From assembly GCF_900110685.1 (NCBI RefSeq), contig NZ_FOES01000016.1, forward strand, positions 1-53,048: 53,048 bases of DNA, given 5' to 3'. Position 1 is the first letter of the stretch. Every line of letters begins with the position of its first letter. Under the pieces are notes generated by a model, which was given only the letters and a program-made list of their open reading frames with translations, ran no database searches and was not told the DNA's origin. Below are positions 6,929 to 14,609 of the stretch, piece by piece. The DNA comes from Piscibacillus halophilus (lineage in GTDB: Bacteria > Bacillota > Bacilli > Bacillales > Alkalibacillaceae). Both the position numbers and the translations under genes were made by a program.

Positions 6929-7390
6929 ATGCATAAGTTAGAAAAAGTGTGGCTAATGATTGGTGTAATGACACTCATTGCATTTTTATCAACAGTAGGG
7001 TATCAAGCTTTTGCGTCTGGTCATGCACCGCCCAGTGATTTAACAAAATTGGATCCAGAAAAAGTAGAAGAAACCCCACCGTTTGATGAACCAGGGTTAC
7101 ATCAAATAGGTGACAACGAGTACGAACTAATTATGGTTTTACAATCATTTGGATTTACCCCAAATAAAGTTGAAATTCCACAAGGGGCAACCGTTAAATT
7201 TATCGTTACGTCAGTTGATGTCGTTCACGGATTTGAGATTGCAGGAACGCGTGTCAATATGATGGTGACGCCGGGTCATGTGAATTCCATGACATATAAG
7301 TTCAATGAAAAAGGTGAGTATTTGATTCTTTGTAATGAATATTGCGGAATCGGTCACCACATGATGAGTGCCGAATTGGAGGTGAAGTAG
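6929..7390 (+). CDS. cbaB: ba3-type cytochrome c oxidase subunit II (CuA)
   Basis: 153 residues. One N-terminal membrane helix (about 8-30) anchors an extracytoplasmic cupredoxin domain. CuA ligands are visible: His in SVDVVHGFEI (near 99) and CNEYCGIGHHMM (near 135-146), the C-x3-C-x3-H-x2-M motif. It accepts electrons from a cytochrome c or other donor and passes them to subunit I. AGAAGGAGG precedes ATG 6929. The single membrane helix (ordinary subunit II has two) is the mark of the ba3 type and agrees with the separate IIa peptide just upstream. Subunit I starts directly after the stop. Confidence 0.94.
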   Translation: MHKLEKVWLMIGVMTLIAFLSTVGYQAFASGHAPPSDLTKLDPEKVEETPPFDEPGLHQIGDNEYELIMVLQSFGFTPNKVEIPQGATVKFIVTSVDVVHGFEIAGTRVNMMVTPGHVNSMTYKFNEKGEYLILCNEYCGIGHHMMSAELEVK

Positions 7391-9019
7391 ATGAACCGAT
7401 TAGACAGTAAGCTGAGTATGGCACATTTTTATATCGCCTTTGGAGCTATTGCGATTGGAGGGTTATTCGGTTTACTTCAGACGTTAGTGAGAAGTGAGAT
7501 GATTACGCTGCCACCTTCACTTAATTATTATCAAATCTTAACAGCACATGGTGTGTTAATGGCGATTGTATTTACGACATTTTTTATCTTCGGTTTTCTA
7601 TATGCAAGTGTGGTTAGAACAACAGGAGCTTTAAGTGAAGGAAGAAGACGTTCTGCATGGATTGGGTACTGGATGATGGTGGTAGGGATGATTCTTGGAG
7701 TCATCATGATTATGCTTGGTGAAGCGACAGTCCTTTATACGTTTTACGCACCCCTAGAAGCTCATCCACTGTTTTACGTGGCATTAGCTATGATTATTGT
7801 CGGAACTTACTTTGGTTCATTTTCAATCATTCGCCAATATAACCATTGGAAAAAAGAGCACACAGGCGAAACAAGTCCGCTTATCGCTTTTATGGCAGTT
7901 GCCACTTTAGTACTTTGGTTGATTGCTACGATTGGTGTGGTGCTTACCGTTGTTTTTCAGTTTATCCCTTGGTCGATCGGATGGGTAGATGAAATCAATA
8001 TTGCCCTTAGCCGAACGCTATTCTGGTACTTCGGTCATCCGTTAGTCTACTTTTGGTTATTGCCAGCTTATATGGCCTGGTACGTCATTGTTCCTAAAAT
8101 CATTGGTGGAAAAATCTTTAGTGATTCACTCGCTAGATTAGCATTTTTACTCTTTATTTTATTCTCCATTCCAGTTGGATTTCACCATCAATTGTTAGAA
8201 CCAGGCATTAGTCATGAGTGGAAGTTTATTCAAGTCGTATTAACCTTTGCCGTAATCATTCCTTCGCTTATGACGGCATTTGCTTTATTTGCGACATTTG
8301 AAATGAGAGGACGTAGCCTCGGAGGAAAAGGTTTATTCGGTTGGTTTAAAAAATTACCTTGGAAAGATGTTAGATTTTTTGCTCCATTCATGGGAATGAC
8401 TATCTTCATTCCTGCTGGAGCAGGAGGAATTATTAACGCTAGTAACCAGATGAACCAAGTTGTTCATAACACGATTTGGGTTACCGGCCATTTTCATCTG
8501 ACCATTGGAGCGACAGTCGCTTTAACATTTTTCGGTATTAGTTATTGGCTCATTCCTCACTTAAAAGGGCGCATCTTAACAAAACAGCTCAATGGAATCG
8601 CTATCTATCAAACAATTCTTTGGACTGTAGGTATGTTGATCATGTCAGGCGCGATGCACTTCTCAGGCCTTTTAGGAAACCCAAGGAGAACTCAAGTGAC
8701 CACTTACTTTGATCATTCTGTTGCATCAGGTTGGGGTGCATATGAAACGGGGATGGCGATTGGTGGTTCGTTACTTTTCATATCATTAATTCTCTATCTC
8801 ATTTTAATGGTTAATCTATCGTTTTTTGCACCAAAAGGTCAAGAAGCATTTCCGATTGGAGAAGAGGCAGGCGAATCATTGAATCCTCCTCGAATTTTAG
8901 AAAATTGGAAGGTATGGATAGGCGTAGCCTTTGCTTTAATCTTATTTGCTTATACGATTCCGATAATCGATATTATTCAAAACGCCCCTCCAGGATCTAA
9001 AGGGTTTAAGTTTTGGTAA
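7391..9019 (+). CDS. cbaA: ba3-type (B-family) haem-copper oxidase subunit I
   Basis: 542 residues with about 13 membrane helices. Haem and copper ligands are visible: ILTAHGVLMA (low-spin haem His), WYFGHPLVYFWLLPAY (CuB His with the cross-linked Tyr), GFHHQLLEP (CuB His pair) and TGHFHLTIG (high-spin and low-spin haem His). The helix VI motif is HPLVY, without the Glu of A-type oxidases, as expected for ba3 enzymes, which use a single K-type proton path. It reduces oxygen to water and pumps protons; high oxygen affinity is typical. The gene starts on the base after subunit II and shares its message, presumably under the Crp/Fnr sites upstream. Confidence 0.95.
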   Translation: MNRLDSKLSMAHFYIAFGAIAIGGLFGLLQTLVRSEMITLPPSLNYYQILTAHGVLMAIVFTTFFIFGFLYASVVRTTGALSEGRRRSAWIGYWMMVVGMILGVIMIMLGEATVLYTFYAPLEAHPLFYVALAMIIVGTYFGSFSIIRQYNHWKKEHTGETSPLIAFMAVATLVLWLIATIGVVLTVVFQFIPWSIGWVDEINIALSRTLFWYFGHPLVYFWLLPAYMAWYVIVPKIIGGKIFSDSLARLAFLLFILFSIPVGFHHQLLEPGISHEWKFIQVVLTFAVIIPSLMTAFALFATFEMRGRSLGGKGLFGWFKKLPWKDVRFFAPFMGMTIFIPAGAGGIINASNQMNQVVHNTIWVTGHFHLTIGATVALTFFGISYWLIPHLKGRILTKQLNGIAIYQTILWTVGMLIMSGAMHFSGLLGNPRRTQVTTYFDHSVASGWGAYETGMAIGGSLLFISLILYLILMVNLSFFAPKGQEAFPIGEEAGESLNPPRILENWKVWIGVAFALILFAYTIPIIDIIQNAPPGSKGFKFW

Positions 9020-9047
9020 ACAATAAAAATTTAGGAGGATGTAAGTG

Positions 9048-9404
9048 ATGAAAAAATGGTTTTTAAGTTTCTCTTTAATCGTAATGGTGACCTTAGCGGC
9101 TTGTGGAGGAGAAGACTCTAATGGAGATCAAGACGCACATGAGGTAACTGACAAAATTATTTTAGAAGCAACTAACTTTGATTTTGATCAAGAAACATAT
9201 GAAGTAGAATCAGGAGATATAACGATTGAATTATTGAATAAAGAAGGAATGCACGGAATCACAATTGATGAGTTGGAGGATTTTGAATTACAAGGAGATG
9301 AACGTAAGACCGTTCACTTGGACCCAGGCGAATATACCGTGAGATGTAGCGTCCCATGTGGAGAAGGTCATATGGATATGGTCGCAACCATTGTGGCGAA
9401 TTAA
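9048..9404 (+). CDS. Lipoprotein with a CuA-type cupredoxin domain
   Basis: 118 residues, last gene of the oxidase operon (28 bases after subunit I). The signal peptide ends in the lipobox LAACGGE, so the protein is tethered outside the membrane. After an acidic linker comes a cupredoxin fold with His in EGMHGITID (near 68) and CSVPCGEGHMDM (near 101-112). This is a complete C-x3-C-x3-H-x2-M set, the same as the CuA site of subunit II upstream. It could be an electron donor to the oxidase, a copper chaperone for CuA assembly, or a periplasmic copper protein of another use. ATG 9048 is preferred over GTG 9045, both served by AGGAGG. Confidence 0.88.
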   Translation: MKKWFLSFSLIVMVTLAACGGEDSNGDQDAHEVTDKIILEATNFDFDQETYEVESGDITIELLNKEGMHGITIDELEDFELQGDERKTVHLDPGEYTVRCSVPCGEGHMDMVATIVAN

Positions 9405-9410
9405 GACAAG

Positions 9411-9443
9411 GACCTCTGCCTAAATAGGGGTGGAGGTCTTTTT
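9411..9443 (+). terminator. Terminator of the ba3 oxidase operon
   Basis: GACCTC (9411-9416) pairs with GAGGTC (9433-9438), with further partial pairing in the loop, followed by TTTTT. The converging gene at 9444 ends immediately beyond. Confidence 0.75.
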
Positions 9444-9701
9444 CTAACTAAGTTCGTTATACCAATAGGAAACTGCCAAACTAATAAGTGAGCCGATAAA
9501 AAATAAAGCCCCATAACCCATGAAAAATAAATGATATTTAAAATCTAAAAAGTAGCCGAACAAAAAGGCGAGCACGCTTAAGATTAGTACACTACCAAAA
9601 ATGTAAAAATTATAATCACGGCTTAAATTCAACCCGTTTTGAATGTAGTGAATTAAGAGCGACACCACAAAAAAGCCGATTAAAATAAATAGATAGATCA
9701 T
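9444..9701 (-). CDS. Small integral membrane protein, 85 residues (YesK-like?)
   Basis: Three hydrophobic helices (about 2-20, 33-52, 56-76) and almost no soluble part: a start of MIYLFILIGFFVVSLLIHY, then YIFGSVLILSVLAFLFGYFL and MGYGALFFIGSLISLAVSYWY. GGGGAAGG precedes ATG 9701. Overall it resembles the YesK-type small membrane proteins of Bacillus but I cannot confirm the family. Single gene, converging on the oxidase operon. Function unknown. Confidence 0.6.
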   Translation of the reverse strand: MIYLFILIGFFVVSLLIHYIQNGLNLSRDYNFYIFGSVLILSVLAFLFGYFLDFKYHLFFMGYGALFFIGSLISLAVSYWYNELS

Positions 9702-9820
9702 ATTCCTTCCCCTTTAAAATGAACTCAATCCACTTTCATTATATCATAACCTTCACTTGATAAAATCCGATAGAATGGGAAAGCTAAGCTTGATGTTTTG
9801 TAGGAGTTGATGAGTCTATT

Positions 9821-11116
9821 ATGAGCATGACATTACTATACATACTTTTAATTATTTTATTAATTGCTCTCACTGCTTTTTTTGTTGCATCAGAATTTGC
9901 GATTGTAAAGGTTAGGAGTAGCAAAATTGAATATCTTGTTGAACAAGAAGATAAACGTGCTATTGCAGCTCAAAAAATAATAGGTGAGTTAGACGCTTAC
10001 TTGTCGGCATGTCAGCTTGGGATCACGATTACGGCATTAGGTCTTGGGTGGATTGGTGAACCGACTGTCGAAAGCCTCTTGCGACCGTTGTTTCATTATT
10101 TTGAATTGCCGTCTTCATTATCTCATTTGTTTTCCTTTATTCTAGCATTTGCAATTATTACATTTTTACATGTTGTCATCGGCGAACTGGCGCCAAAAAC
10201 CTTTGCCATTCAATTGACTGAAAAAGTTGCGTTAATGACTTCTCGACCATTGATTTGGTTTTATAAGATTATGTTTCCATTTATTTGGTTATTAAATGGT
10301 TCCGCTCGACTTTTGACTCGAATGTTCGGCGTCAGTCCTGCATCTGAACATGAAATAGCTCATTCAGAAGAAGAGCTACGGATCATCTTATCAGAAAGCT
10401 ATCAAAGCGGAGAAATTAATCAATCAGAATACAAGTATGTCAATCGAATTTTCGAATTTGATAATCGATTAGCTAAAGAGATTATGGTGCCCCGAACGAA
10501 AGTAGAAGCGTTTGAAAAAGATACCACAGTTCAAGATTTTTTAGAGGAAATTCGTGAATCGACGTTTACACGTTACCCTGTGATTGAAGGCGATCACGAC
10601 CACATTGTGGGTATGATCAATGTCAAAAGGGTGATCACTAACATTTTAGATATTTATGATTTTGAAAACGAGACGATTGAGCCGTTCGTCAAACCAGTTA
10701 TAAGGGTCATAGAAACGATTCCTATTGAGGAACTACTTAAAAAGATGCAAAAGGAACATATACATATGGCTGTACTGGTGGACGAATATGGTGGTACGTC
10801 AGGAATAGTTACAGTTGAAGATATTTTAGAAGAAATTGTAGGAGAGATTCAAGATGAGTTTGATCAAGATGAAGAAGAGTTATTGCAAGAAATTGAGCGA
10901 AATGTTTACTTAGTAGATGGACGTGCTTTGATTAGCGAAGTGAATGACTGGTTCGACTTAGATATTGAAGCTCCCGATGTCGATACACTAGGTGGTTGGT
11001 TGTTAACTGAAAAACATGACCTTAAAAAAGGAGACAGCATTCAGTATGAGAACGTATCATTTTTAGTCAAACAGATGGAAGGTTATACGGTGAGTAAAGT
11101 TGAAGTGAGTAAATAA
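9821..11116 (+). CDS. Hemolysin III-unrelated CNNM/CorC (HlyC/CorC) family transporter
   Basis: 431 residues. Order: DUF21/CNNM membrane domain (about 1-190) with ASEFAIVKVRSSK, HVVIGELAPKTFAIQ and four helices; two CBS domains (about 205-335) with MVPRTKVEAFE and DEYGGTSGIVTVEDILEEIVGEIQDE; and a C-terminal CorC_HlyC domain (about 350-430) with VDGRALISEVNDWFDLDI. Such proteins export or sense magnesium or other divalent ions, with ATP bound by the CBS pair. ATG 9821 has only a distant GGAG; ATG 9827 is possible. Transcribed alone; the stem of the terminator at 11111 overlaps its stop codon. Confidence 0.92.
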   Translation: MSMTLLYILLIILLIALTAFFVASEFAIVKVRSSKIEYLVEQEDKRAIAAQKIIGELDAYLSACQLGITITALGLGWIGEPTVESLLRPLFHYFELPSSLSHLFSFILAFAIITFLHVVIGELAPKTFAIQLTEKVALMTSRPLIWFYKIMFPFIWLLNGSARLLTRMFGVSPASEHEIAHSEEELRIILSESYQSGEINQSEYKYVNRIFEFDNRLAKEIMVPRTKVEAFEKDTTVQDFLEEIRESTFTRYPVIEGDHDHIVGMINVKRVITNILDIYDFENETIEPFVKPVIRVIETIPIEELLKKMQKEHIHMAVLVDEYGGTSGIVTVEDILEEIVGEIQDEFDQDEEELLQEIERNVYLVDGRALISEVNDWFDLDIEAPDVDTLGGWLLTEKHDLKKGDSIQYENVSFLVKQMEGYTVSKVEVSK

Positions 11117-11143
11117 CCCTTTTAGATAAGAGGGTTATTTTTG
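11111..11143 (+). terminator. Terminator after the CorC-like gene
   Basis: AAATAACCCT (11111-11120) is perfectly complementary to AGGGTTATTT (11131-11140), followed by more T. The stem includes the stop codon of the preceding gene. Confidence 0.85.
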
Positions 11144-11165
11144 TGTTCCATTTGTAAAAAATAGT

Positions 11166-11198
11166 TTACTTTATGTAAAAAATATATTACTCTATAAT
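11166..11198 (+). promoter_or_regulatory. Promoter of the XRE regulator with TTTACT/GTAAA dyad
   Basis: -10 TATAAT (11193-11198), 17-base spacer, -35 TTTATG (11170-11175). The -35 lies inside TTTACTTTATGTAAA (11166-11180), an imperfect palindrome, and TTACT recurs at 11187. Start of transcription is predicted near 11205, which would leave an ATG at 11208 without a leader. This argues for the downstream TTG start. The dyad placement suggests self-regulation. Confidence 0.55.
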
Positions 11199-11240
11199 TA
11201 GAAGATAATGGTACATATAGATATTGGATGGTGGAAGCAT

Positions 11241-11465
11241 TTGGCTGACAAAACATATGGAACTTTACATAATCGATTAGCTGTTTTACGTGCTGAAAAT
11301 AAATGGTCCCAAAAAGAAGTTGCGGATCGAGTAGGGGTAAGCAGGCAAACGATTGTGTCTTTAGAGAATAATCGCTATAATCCTTCGTTAAAGTTAGCAT
11401 TCGAGTTAGCATATTTATTTGAGTGTGATATAAATGACATTTTTCGATATGAGAAGGAGGGATAA
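11241..11465 (+). CDS. XRE-family helix-turn-helix regulator, 74 residues
   Basis: A bare Cro/cI-type DNA-binding domain: LHNRLAVLRAENKWSQKEVADRVGVSRQTIVSLENNRYNPSLKLAFELAYLFECDINDIFRYEK, with the two core helices at SQKEVADRVG and SRQTIVSLEN. This short class in Firmicutes usually acts as a dimeric repressor of a small operon including itself. TTG 11241 is chosen (GGTGG upstream, and the promoter position fits); the frame also opens at ATG 11208. The next gene begins two bases after the stop and encodes a membrane protein, a common pairing for these regulators. The target and signal are unknown. Confidence 0.85.
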   Translation: MADKTYGTLHNRLAVLRAENKWSQKEVADRVGVSRQTIVSLENNRYNPSLKLAFELAYLFECDINDIFRYEKEG

Positions 11466-11467
11466 TA

Positions 11468-11758
11468 TTGGAAGGTTTTCAAAGTTTTTTGACGTTAGTT
11501 TACTTAATCAGTATATATGTATTCTTCAAGTTTGTCTGGGGCAGCGAGGGTAAAGATGAACGAGGAGAGCGAATTATGGGGAAAACAGCTATTGGTGCGT
11601 TTAGCGTTTTCCCTGTTGGATGGATCTTAATTGATTCTTATCATGAATATATTCAGCCAATATCATATTCACTTTATCGAGAGCTTATTTCTATGTTAAT
11701 CCCCATTACATTTTTAATTTGTGCGATATTAATTGTTCATAATAGAAGGAAAACATAA
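11468..11758 (+). CDS. Small membrane protein partner of the XRE regulator, 96 residues
   Basis: Starts at TTG 11468 with GAAGGAGGG just before it; two bases separate it from the regulator's stop. The hydrophobic segments are about 5-22, 42-57 and 70-90, with a charged loop SEGKDERGERIMGK between the first two. It resembles the unnamed membrane proteins often encoded after 70-residue XRE regulators in Bacillaceae. It may sense a membrane signal or be the regulated product. No enzymatic motif is seen. Confidence 0.7.
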   Translation: MEGFQSFLTLVYLISIYVFFKFVWGSEGKDERGERIMGKTAIGAFSVFPVGWILIDSYHEYIQPISYSLYRELISMLIPITFLICAILIVHNRRKT

Positions 11759-11792
11759 AACAAGGTAAGTTGTGTTCTTACCTTGTTTTTAA
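11758..11792. terminator. Bidirectional terminator
   Basis: AAACAAGGTAAG (11758-11769) pairs perfectly with CTTACCTTGTTT (11777-11788), with T on one side and A on the other, between converging genes. Confidence 0.9.
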
Positions 11793-11793
11793 A

Positions 11794-12189
11794 TCACCAT
11801 CTCAAATCCATTGTTAAATGACAACAGTCAGCCCCTTCGACTTCGGTTTGCATGGTCATCTTAATGCCGTCCGGGTTATAATCGACCTCTACTTTGTTAT
11901 GAATTCCAGTCGATTCTAATAATTGCCTCACTCTTTCTACGTCATCTTTTTGTGCAGCATCCATCACTTGAAAAGCAAAATCCTCCGATTCTGAAAGGCG
12001 TTGTAAGATTCCGCTAGCATCATAAAGTATTTCACGGAAAGCCTCTGCGGATTCTTTGAACAAACTCGGGTCAACTTCCGGGTATTCTTGCCTTGGAAAG
12101 TGACCGGTATGATAAGTGCGATAGATGTCATGCCAAGGGTAGTTATAATAAGGATTATTATGAGCATTTGGGTTATGTCGGTTTCTCAT
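11794..12189 (-). CDS. Hypothetical protein, possibly spore-associated, 131 residues
   Basis: GGAGGAG precedes ATG 12189. The N-terminus is rich in Asn, His, Tyr and Pro (NPNAHNNPYYNYPWHDIYRTYHTGHFPRQEYP, in two pieces), a composition seen in Bacillus spore coat proteins. The rest is a soluble alpha/beta domain (ESAEAFREILYDASGILQRL, VERVRQLLESTGI) ending with DCCHLTMDLRW, where two cysteines and an LRW end recall YuzC-like inner coat proteins of Bacillus. That resemblance is from memory and weak. No signal peptide or membrane helix. Transcribed alone. Confidence 0.6.
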   Translation of the reverse strand: MRNRHNPNAHNNPYYNYPWHDIYRTYHTGHFPRQEYPEVDPSLFKESAEAFREILYDASGILQRLSESEDFAFQVMDAAQKDDVERVRQLLESTGIHNKVEVDYNPDGIKMTMQTEVEGADCCHLTMDLRW

Positions 12190-12345
12190 TTTTCTCCTCC
12201 TAAACGATTGTCATTATATGTATATGTTGATAGAAGGATATAAAGTGAGATGAAATTTGAAATTGGTTGGTCTAGTAATTTTTAAAATTTTTCTAGTAAA
12301 AGCGAGATTTTGTCTAGAATAAACACTATCTTTCCTAATAATGAA

Positions 12346-12379
12346 AAAATCCAGTCGTTATATAACGACTGGATTTTAT
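12346..12379. terminator. katA: Terminator after catalase
   Basis: AAAATCCAGTCGTTA and TAACGACTGGATTTT form a 15-base perfect stem around two bases, followed by ATT on this strand and by A/T sequence on the other. It terminates the minus-strand catalase. Confidence 0.85.
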
Positions 12380-12386
12380 TAATCTA

Positions 12387-13853
12387 TTAAGCTTTTACCT
12401 CTTCAGGTACATGTAGACCTAAACCTTCAGCCACGCGCTCACCGTATTCAGGGTCAGCTTTGTAGAAGTGGCCAATTTGACGAAGTTTAATTTCATCACT
12501 TTCAACTGGTTGCATATGACCAACAATGGCTTCGATTAGACGATCTTTTTCATCGGCACTCATTAAGCGGTATAAGTCACCAGCTTGAGTGAAGTGGTCA
12601 TCATGGTCGTAAGGGACACTGTCAGCCCAACCTTCAACCTCGAATGGGTCGATTTTAGTTGATGAATCTTCTTTTGGTAGATGATCATAGCTATTAGGCT
12701 CATAAGCGTAATGGCTTCCACCGTTACCATCTACACGCATGTAACCGTCACGTTGGTTGTTGCTAACCTCTGCTACTGGACGGTTAACCGGAATCTGTTC
12801 ATGGTTTACACCTAAGCGATAGCGGTGTGTATCAGAATATGAGAATAGACGGCCTTGTAACATTTTGTCTGGTGATGCTTCGATCCCAGGTACAAAGTGA
12901 GCAGGTGAGAACGCTGCTTGTTCTACCTCTGCGAAGTAGTTTTCAGGGTTACGGTTAAGTACCATTTTACCTACTTCGATACGAGGGTAGTCTTTTAATG
13001 ACCAAATTTTTGTAACATCAAATGGATCCCATTTGTATGTTTTCGCATCTTCATAAGGCATGATTTGAACATATAATGTCCAAGAAGGATAGTCGCCTTC
13101 TTCAATTGCATTAAATAAGTCTTCAGTATGGTAATCAGGGTTGGTACCTGCTAGTTCATCAGCAACTTTAGGGTCTAAACCTTTAACACCTTGGTCACTA
13201 ACGAAGTGATATTTAACCCATACAGGCTCACCGTTTTCATTAACCCATTTGAAAGTGTGGCTTCCGTAACCGTTCATATGACGATAAGTAGCTGGAATAC
13301 CACGATCACCATGTAAGTAAGTCACTTGGTGTAGTGATTCTGGAGAATGAGACCAGAAATCCCAAACCATGTTCTTATCTTTTAGGTTCGTTTGTGGGTT
13401 ACGTTTTTGTGTATGGATAAAGTCAGGGAATTTGATGGCATCACGAATAAAGAAGATCGGTGTGTTGTTCCCTACTAAATCATAGTTACCTTCTTGTGTA
13501 TAAAATTTAACCGCGAAACCACGAGGGTCACGTACTGTATCTGCAGAGCCTAATTCACCAGCAACTGTTGAGAAGCGGATGAACATTGGTGTGCGTTTAC
13601 CTTTTTCACTTAGAAAATCAGCTTTTGTATACTTTGAAATCTCATCGTTTGTTACCTCAAAGTAACCGTAAGCTCCGGCACCTTTTGCATGTACGACACG
13701 CTCCGGAATACGTTCACGATCAAAGTGTGCTAGTTTTTCTAGCAAATGTACATCTTGAATTAATGTTGGGCCACGACGACCAGCCGTAATAGAGTTTTGG
13801 TTATCACCGACTGGGGCCCCGCTTGAAGTGGTTAGACGTTTCTTATCTACCAT
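12387..13853 (-). CDS. katA: Haem catalase, small-subunit clade 3 type
   Basis: Converts hydrogen peroxide to water and oxygen in the cytoplasm. At 488 residues it has the small-subunit length. Active-site features are visible: [20 protein letters not shown] with the catalytic His (near 56), [12 protein letters not shown] with the distal Asn, and [15 protein letters not shown] with the haem-ligand Tyr. AGAGGAGG precedes ATG 13853. A 14-of-15 PerR box lies 64 bases upstream, so peroxide-inducible control by PerR is likely. Single gene closed by a strong hairpin. Confidence 0.97.
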   Translation of the reverse strand: MVDKKRLTTSSGAPVGDNQNSITAGRRGPTLIQDVHLLEKLAHFDRERIPERVVHAKGAGAYGYFEVTNDEISKYTKADFLSEKGKRTPMFIRFSTVAGELGSADTVRDPRGFAVKFYTQEGNYDLVGNNTPIFFIRDAIKFPDFIHTQKRNPQTNLKDKNMVWDFWSHSPESLHQVTYLHGDRGIPATYRHMNGYGSHTFKWVNENGEPVWVKYHFVSDQGVKGLDPKVADELAGTNPDYHTEDLFNAIEEGDYPSWTLYVQIMPYEDAKTYKWDPFDVTKIWSLKDYPRIEVGKMVLNRNPENYFAEVEQAAFSPAHFVPGIEASPDKMLQGRLFSYSDTHRYRLGVNHEQIPVNRPVAEVSNNQRDGYMRVDGNGGSHYAYEPNSYDHLPKEDSSTKIDPFEVEGWADSVPYDHDDHFTQAGDLYRLMSADEKDRLIEAIVGHMQPVESDEIKLRQIGHFYKADPEYGERVAEGLGLHVPEEVKA

Positions 13854-13916
13854 GAATCATTCCTCCTCTTAAAATGATTACATATATATATTAATCTATT
13901 AATAATAACTTGTAAA

Positions 13917-13931
13917 TTAAAATGATTATAA
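13917..13931 (-). promoter_or_regulatory. PerR box in front of katA
   Basis: TTATAATCATTTTAA on the minus strand matches the PerR consensus TTATAATnATTATAA at 14 of 15 positions. It overlaps a plausible promoter of katA (-35 TTTACA, 17 bases, -10 TAATAT). PerR represses and releases on peroxide. Confidence 0.75.
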
Positions 13932-14071
13932 TTTGATTAAAACTATAAAGAATCATAGATAAGTAGGATGAAAGGCGATAAAACGGCTTTTTTATATAAA
14001 AAATATGCATGGGGTAAATCTCATTTGATAAAAAATTGGATTAATAATTGAGAGAAAAGCGTAGATTAGGA

Positions 14072-14452
14072 CTACGCTTTAGTGGCTACAGCTTCGATTT
14101 CAACTTTAGCACCTTTTGGTAATTCGCTAACTTCAAAGGCAGCTCTTGCAGGGTATGGTTCTTCCAAGAAACTAGCATACACATCATTTACTGTAGCGAA
14201 ATCGGCCATAGAGTCGAGCAATATAGTGGTTTTAACGAGATGTTGAAAATCCAAGCCTGCTTCTTTAAGAATGGCACCTAAATTTTTCATAACTTGTTCA
14301 GTTTGTTTGGCTACGTCATCACTGACTATTTCCATGCTGTTGGGATCAAGTGGAATTTGGCCGGAAATAAAGGCGAGGTCTCCGACTTCAACAGCTTGAG
14401 AATATGGACCAATAGCTGCTGGAGCTTGATTAGTAGAATATACTTTTTTCAT
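14072..14452 (-). CDS. ridA: RidA family reactive-intermediate deaminase
   Basis: 126 residues, the usual RidA/YjgF length. Conserved stretches: STNQAPAAIGPYSQAVEVGDLAFISGQIPLDP, EQVMKNLGAILKEAGLDF, PARAAFEVSELPKGAKVEIEAVA; the Arg that binds the substrate carboxylate is in PARAAFEV and the closing Glu in VEIEAVA. It hydrolyses enamine/imine intermediates from PLP enzymes such as threonine dehydratase, preventing damage. AGAAAGGGG precedes ATG 14452. It is divergent from the acyl-CoA synthetase gene. Confidence 0.95.
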   Translation of the reverse strand: MKKVYSTNQAPAAIGPYSQAVEVGDLAFISGQIPLDPNSMEIVSDDVAKQTEQVMKNLGAILKEAGLDFQHLVKTTILLDSMADFATVNDVYASFLEEPYPARAAFEVSELPKGAKVEIEAVATKA

Positions 14453-14609
14453 TATAAAAACCCCTTTCTATTAGATTTAGTTTAACATAATTTTCTATTA
14501 ATTTTATTTGATTTGTTCGCTGTTCGGATATTTTAAATTTTTCTGAATTTTGTTATAATATATAGTGCATTTAGTGAAGTATAAATAAAGTTTATCGGAG
14601 GGGATCGAA

